Assembly (NCBI GenBank): GCA_030045935.1
Contig: JASIEN010000479.1
Span: forward strand, 1-7,633
From: Candidatus Sulfotelmatobacter sp.
Lineage (GTDB): Bacteria > Acidobacteriota > Terriglobia > Terriglobales > Acidobacteriaceae
DNA length: 7,633 nucleotides
Reading direction: 5' to 3'
Shown here: piece by piece, positions 5,612 to 7,633 of the stretch
Position numbering within the stretch: position 1 is the first letter of the stretch
Layout: each line of letters opens with the position of its first letter
Program-made: the position numbers and the translations under genes
The notes under the pieces: generated by a model
What the model saw: only the letters and a program-made list of their open reading frames with translations
Database searches by the model: none
What the model was told of the DNA's origin: nothing

Positions 5612-6109
5612 ATGAAAATCTCGCAAAAAGGTCTTTACGCATTGCAAGCGATGATGATGCTGGCCCGCCGTTACAACCAGGGCGCCATCAAGATCCGCGA
5701 AATCGCGTATGAAGAAAATCTTCCGGAGAAGTTTCTCGAGCTCATTCTGCTCGAACTGAAGAATGCCCGCATGGTCGAGAGCGTGCGCGGAGCCAACGGC
5801 GGCTACCAGTTGCGTCGAGATCCCTCCGACATCGCCCTGAGTGAGATCATGCGCCTGATCGATGGCCCGGTCGCGCCGTTTGCCGATGCCGAGCAGCTGC
5901 GCGTGCTGATCGATCGCGATCTGCCCCATCGTGCCCTCTATCAGGTATTTCTCGATGTGCGCGACGCTGCCGCGAAAATTCTCGAGAACACGACGCTCGC
6001 CGATCTGGTTTCCGACACTCCCCCTAAAGGCAAGCGCCGTGCCAGAAAAAAGGAAAAACAGAAACCTTCAGTTCTCCCTATGGTGGTGGGGGGAAAACCA
6101 AGTGAATAG
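5612..6109 (+). CDS. Rrf2-family transcriptional regulator without cluster-binding cysteines
   Basis: This 165-residue protein is a winged-helix regulator of the Rrf2 family, which includes IscR, NsrR, RirA and CymR. MKISQKGLYALQAMMMLA opens the first helix. KIREIAYEENLPEKFLELILLELKNARMVESVRGANGGYQLRR (27-69) contains the recognition helix and the wing signature RGxxGGYxLxR. A dimerisation helix follows at about 106-126. Iron-sulfur members carry three cysteines around residues 90-105; this protein has no cysteine at all, so it cannot bind a cluster in the IscR/NsrR way and may resemble cluster-free members such as CymR. A strongly basic tail, KGKRRARKKEKQKP (139-152), extends past the core. 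The ATG is the only sensible start and lacks a ribosome site. Autoregulation through the palindromes upstream is possible. The target genes and signal are unknown. Confidence 0.88.
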   Translation: MKISQKGLYALQAMMMLARRYNQGAIKIREIAYEENLPEKFLELILLELKNARMVESVRGANGGYQLRRDPSDIALSEIMRLIDGPVAPFADAEQLRVLIDRDLPHRALYQVFLDVRDAAAKILENTTLADLVSDTPPKGKRRARKKEKQKPSVLPMVVGGKPSE

Positions 6110-6203
6110 ATGTCTGTTTGCAGGTTCCTGCTTTTGCTTTCAGCGCTATGGACAGCGCACAGGGCTAGCGCAATAAAAAGGCTTCGAAGAGGATGGCGTG
6201 GAT

Positions 6204-6255
6204 GATCTCCAGGTAGTGTCTGAAACCCGCACATTTCAGACAGTACCGATCTCCA
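6204..6255. mobile_element. 36-bp hairpin flanked by perfect 8-bp direct repeats (candidate miniature insertion)
   Basis: GATCTCCA occurs at 6204-6211 and again at 6248-6255. Exactly between the copies lies a 36-bp inverted repeat: GGTAGTGTCTGAAA (6212-6225), the loop CCCGCACA (6226-6233), and TTTCAGACAGTACC (6234-6247). The arms pair at 13 of 14 positions; the only mismatch is G6216 opposite G6243. Direct repeats that abut both ends of an inverted repeat are the hallmark of transposition with target-site duplication. An 8-bp duplication and GG...CC termini fit several transposase groups, such as ISL3, IS6 or IS256. At 36 bp it has no coding capacity and could be a fused pair of IS ends or a very short non-autonomous element. 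No T-run follows, so it is not an obvious intrinsic terminator. Confidence 0.55.
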
Positions 6256-6294
6256 CAATTCATCGTCTATTCACATACCGTAAATAGAATTCCC

Positions 6295-6321
6295 TTGCCC
6301 GCTTCCTCCGCAAGCTAAAAT
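6295..6321 (+). promoter_or_regulatory. Possible promoter of the porin gene
   Basis: TAAAAT (6316-6321) is a 5/6 match to the -10 box. TTGCCC (6295-6300) is a 4/6 match to the -35, but the spacer is only 15 nt. It would give a leader of about 75 nt ahead of the purine-rich ribosome site. Weak evidence. Confidence 0.3.
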
Positions 6322-6382
6322 CATGTCGCAAGAAAGCATTCTCGTTTTTCCAACAGGTTGATGTGAAATTCCAAACTCAAAA

Positions 6383-6390
6383 AGGAGAGG
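6383..6390 (+). promoter_or_regulatory. Ribosome-binding site of the porin gene
   Basis: AGGAGAGG lies 11 nt upstream of the ATG at 6402, a slightly long spacing. It supports this start, which also yields a clean signal peptide. Confidence 0.6.
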
Positions 6391-6401
6391 ACTGTATTTG
6401 T

Positions 6402-7633
6402 ATGAAACTGCACAAGAAGCTTTTTGTGGTTCTCACAATATTGGCGGCTCTGTCTGCCGGGTCATGGGCGGAAGGTCCAGAGTCGAAGCCGGCAAATAAC
6501 AACGCACCCGCCGCTGCGGCTCCTGCTCCCCCCATCACTGCTGCTGACGTCCAGGCATTGAAAGACGCTCTGGCCGCGCAGCAGAAACAAATCGAACAAC
6601 TCACCCAACAATTGCAGGCCCAGCAGGCGTGGCAGCAGCAACACTCGGCTGCAATAACGCCAGTGAACAGCAATGCTGCCGACAGCAATGCCTCTGCGCA
6701 ACCCGCCGTCAGCAACGCCCCCCCCCAACCTGCCCCCCCTCCACAGCAGGTGGCTGAAGTGACGCCGGCGCCCATCACGGTTCAGCAAACGGGTCAGCAG
6801 GAAGCTCCATCAGGGGGCATGATGATGCAGGAAGCTCCGGCCGATAAGAACCCGATGCACGGCGCAGTGTCCATTCGCTTCCGCGGCATCACCATCACTC
6901 CCGGAGGCTTCGCCGAAGCTGCATTTATACGCCGTTCGAGAGCTCTCGGTGCTGACCTCACCACGCCCTTCAACTCGCTCACCATGCCGGGCGCGTCGGC
7001 GAGTCAGATGTCGGAGTTCTTCGGCTCCGCCCGTCAGTCGCGTCCTACTGTCTACGTCGACGGCAAGCTGATGAAAAACGCCGAATTCTCCGCCTACCTC
7101 TCTGGCGACTTCTTGTCGTCGGGCACGAACTCCACTAACACCCAGACGAACAGCTATGTGATGCGTCTGCGGCAGGCATGGGGTCAGGTCAAGTTCGATA
7201 ACGGTTGGAGCTTCCTCGGCGGCCAGATGTGGAGTCTTGTGACCGAAAACAAGGAAGGCATCGCTCCCAGCGACGATCTGGGAAGAACCAACGATGCCCG
7301 CCCAATGACCATCGACCCGGGGTACAACGTCGGCTTCAGCTTTGCCCGCCAGTATGGTATCCGCATTACCAAGAGCTTCGGACACGTCTTCGCGATTGCC
7401 GGGGCCCTGGAAAATCCGCAGGGAACTCTGACCACCCATGGCAACATCGATAACTTCATACTGGGCTCAGAGGGCGCTACCAATTCCTACAATAGTGCGG
7501 TCAGCGGCTGCACCATCGCGGACTACACTCTAACCACCTCAACCTCGCCCACGTACTACGTCACGTGCACCCCCGTGGGCACTTACACTTTCAATCCGTC
7601 GCCTGACATTATCGCCAAGGTGGCATTCGATCC
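6402..7633 (+). CDS. Outer-membrane beta-barrel porin, DcaP-like, acidobacterial type (3' end missing)
   Basis: The frame is open from ATG 6402 to the window edge (410 full codons), so the C terminus is missing. Residues 1-23 are a signal peptide: MKLHKK, a hydrophobic core, and cleavage after SWA. A Gln-rich coiled-coil stretch follows at about 46-83, then a low-complexity Pro/Gln/Ala linker (about 84-150). The barrel begins near GAVSIRFRGITITPGGF (154-170). It continues with MSEFFGSARQSRPTVYVDGK (203-222), AYLSGDFLSS (231-240), YVMRLRQAWGQVKF (252-265), WSFLGGQMWSLVTE (269-282) and TIDPGYNVGFSFARQYGIRI (303-322). An N-terminal coiled coil before a barrel with a conserved GDF...RLRQAWGQ...GGQMWS core recalls DcaP-type trimeric porins. 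Cys370 and Cys389 may form a disulfide in an extracellular loop. It would sit in the outer membrane and allow diffusion of small solutes; the substrate is unknown. C9 and C7 tracts lie in the linker. Confidence 0.85.
   Translation, partial: MKLHKKLFVVLTILAALSAGSWAEGPESKPANNNAPAAAAPAPPITAADVQALKDALAAQQKQIEQLTQQLQAQQAWQQQHSAAITPVNSNAADSNASAQPAVSNAPPQPAPPPQQVAEVTPAPITVQQTGQQEAPSGGMMMQEAPADKNPMHGAVSIRFRGITITPGGFAEAAFIRRSRALGADLTTPFNSLTMPGASASQMSEFFGSARQSRPTVYVDGKLMKNAEFSAYLSGDFLSSGTNSTNTQTNSYVMRLRQAWGQVKFDNGWSFLGGQMWSLVTENKEGIAPSDDLGRTNDARPMTIDPGYNVGFSFARQYGIRITKSFGHVFAIAGALENPQGTLTTHGNIDNFILGSEGATNSYNSAVSGCTIADYTLTTSTSPTYYVTCTPVGTYTFNPSPDIIAKVAFD
6718..6739 (+). repeat. C9 and C7 homopolymer tracts in the porin linker
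   Basis: Nine consecutive C (6718-6726) and seven consecutive C (6733-6739) fall within 22 nt of coding sequence, in the stretch encoding NAPPQPAPPP of the linker. The reading frame is intact in this copy. Loss or gain of one C would frameshift the gene before the barrel domain. Confidence 0.8.

Noticed and set aside
5612..6109. Assignment of the Rrf2 protein as IscR or NsrR
   Set aside because: The three cluster-binding cysteines are absent and no iron-sulfur assembly or nitrosative-stress genes are adjacent, so only the family name is supported.
6143..6171. GCGCTA ... TAGCGC inverted repeat after the Rrf2 gene, considered as a terminator
   Set aside because: The stem is only 6 bp with a 17-nt loop and is followed by an A-rich, not T-rich, stretch. 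Not convincing as an intrinsic terminator.
6377..7483. Several long - strand frames opposite the porin gene
   Set aside because: They are antisense to a clear porin reading frame with signal peptide and conserved barrel segments. Their Ala/Gly/Cys-rich translations reflect the GC-rich codons of the opposite strand.

Overview
The window looks like chromosomal DNA of an Acidobacteriota member (Terriglobia-type). It is moderately GC-rich and uses ATG, GTG and TTG starts. The best taxonomic clue is the truncated porin at the right end: its 'GITITPGGF ... MSEFFGSARQSR ... GGQMWSLVTE' layout matches, from memory, a barrel family abundant in that phylum. No database search was possible, so this assignment is an inference.

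Left block (1-3244, all +): a tightly packed operon, cut at its 5' end, that appears to make a nucleotide-activated heptose. The genes are a GHMP-family heptose 7-phosphate kinase (HddA-like, C-terminal part), a sugar-phosphate nucleotidyltransferase (HddC-like), a single polypeptide fusing a GmhA-like SIS isomerase to a GmhB-like HAD phosphatase, and a transaldolase. Gaps are 9 and 8 nt, and the last pair overlaps by 17 nt. Read as a pathway: transaldolase supplies sedoheptulose 7-phosphate, the SIS domain isomerises it to D-glycero-D-manno-heptose 7-phosphate, HddA phosphorylates C1, the HAD domain removes the 7-phosphate, and HddC transfers a nucleotide (GMP in characterised relatives). The expected product is GDP-heptose or a close relative, for capsule, O-antigen, S-layer or another glycan. 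The fusion and the built-in transaldolase are the most interesting coding features.

Middle block (3281-5415): a convergent two-CBS-domain protein on the - strand with a good -10 and ribosome site; a small secreted, Gln/Asn-rich helical-repeat protein followed by a clear intrinsic terminator; and a PP2C-type Ser/Thr protein phosphatase with its own TATAAT box. The gap at 3737-3985 holds the CBS promoter and an imperfect direct repeat. The gap at 4364-4632 holds the terminator and the phosphatase promoter.

Right block (5416-7633): a gap with three small CAAT-centred palindromes, then a cysteine-free Rrf2-family regulator whose -10 box sits so close to the ATG that the mRNA may be leaderless. 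Next comes a 292-nt gap containing a 36-bp hairpin element flanked exactly by 8-bp direct repeats, which looks like a miniature insertion with a target-site duplication. Last is the 5' part of an outer-membrane porin gene with a signal peptide, a coiled coil and a Pro/Gln linker encoded by C9 and C7 tracts.

No tRNA, rRNA, CRISPR array, phage gene or complete insertion sequence was seen.
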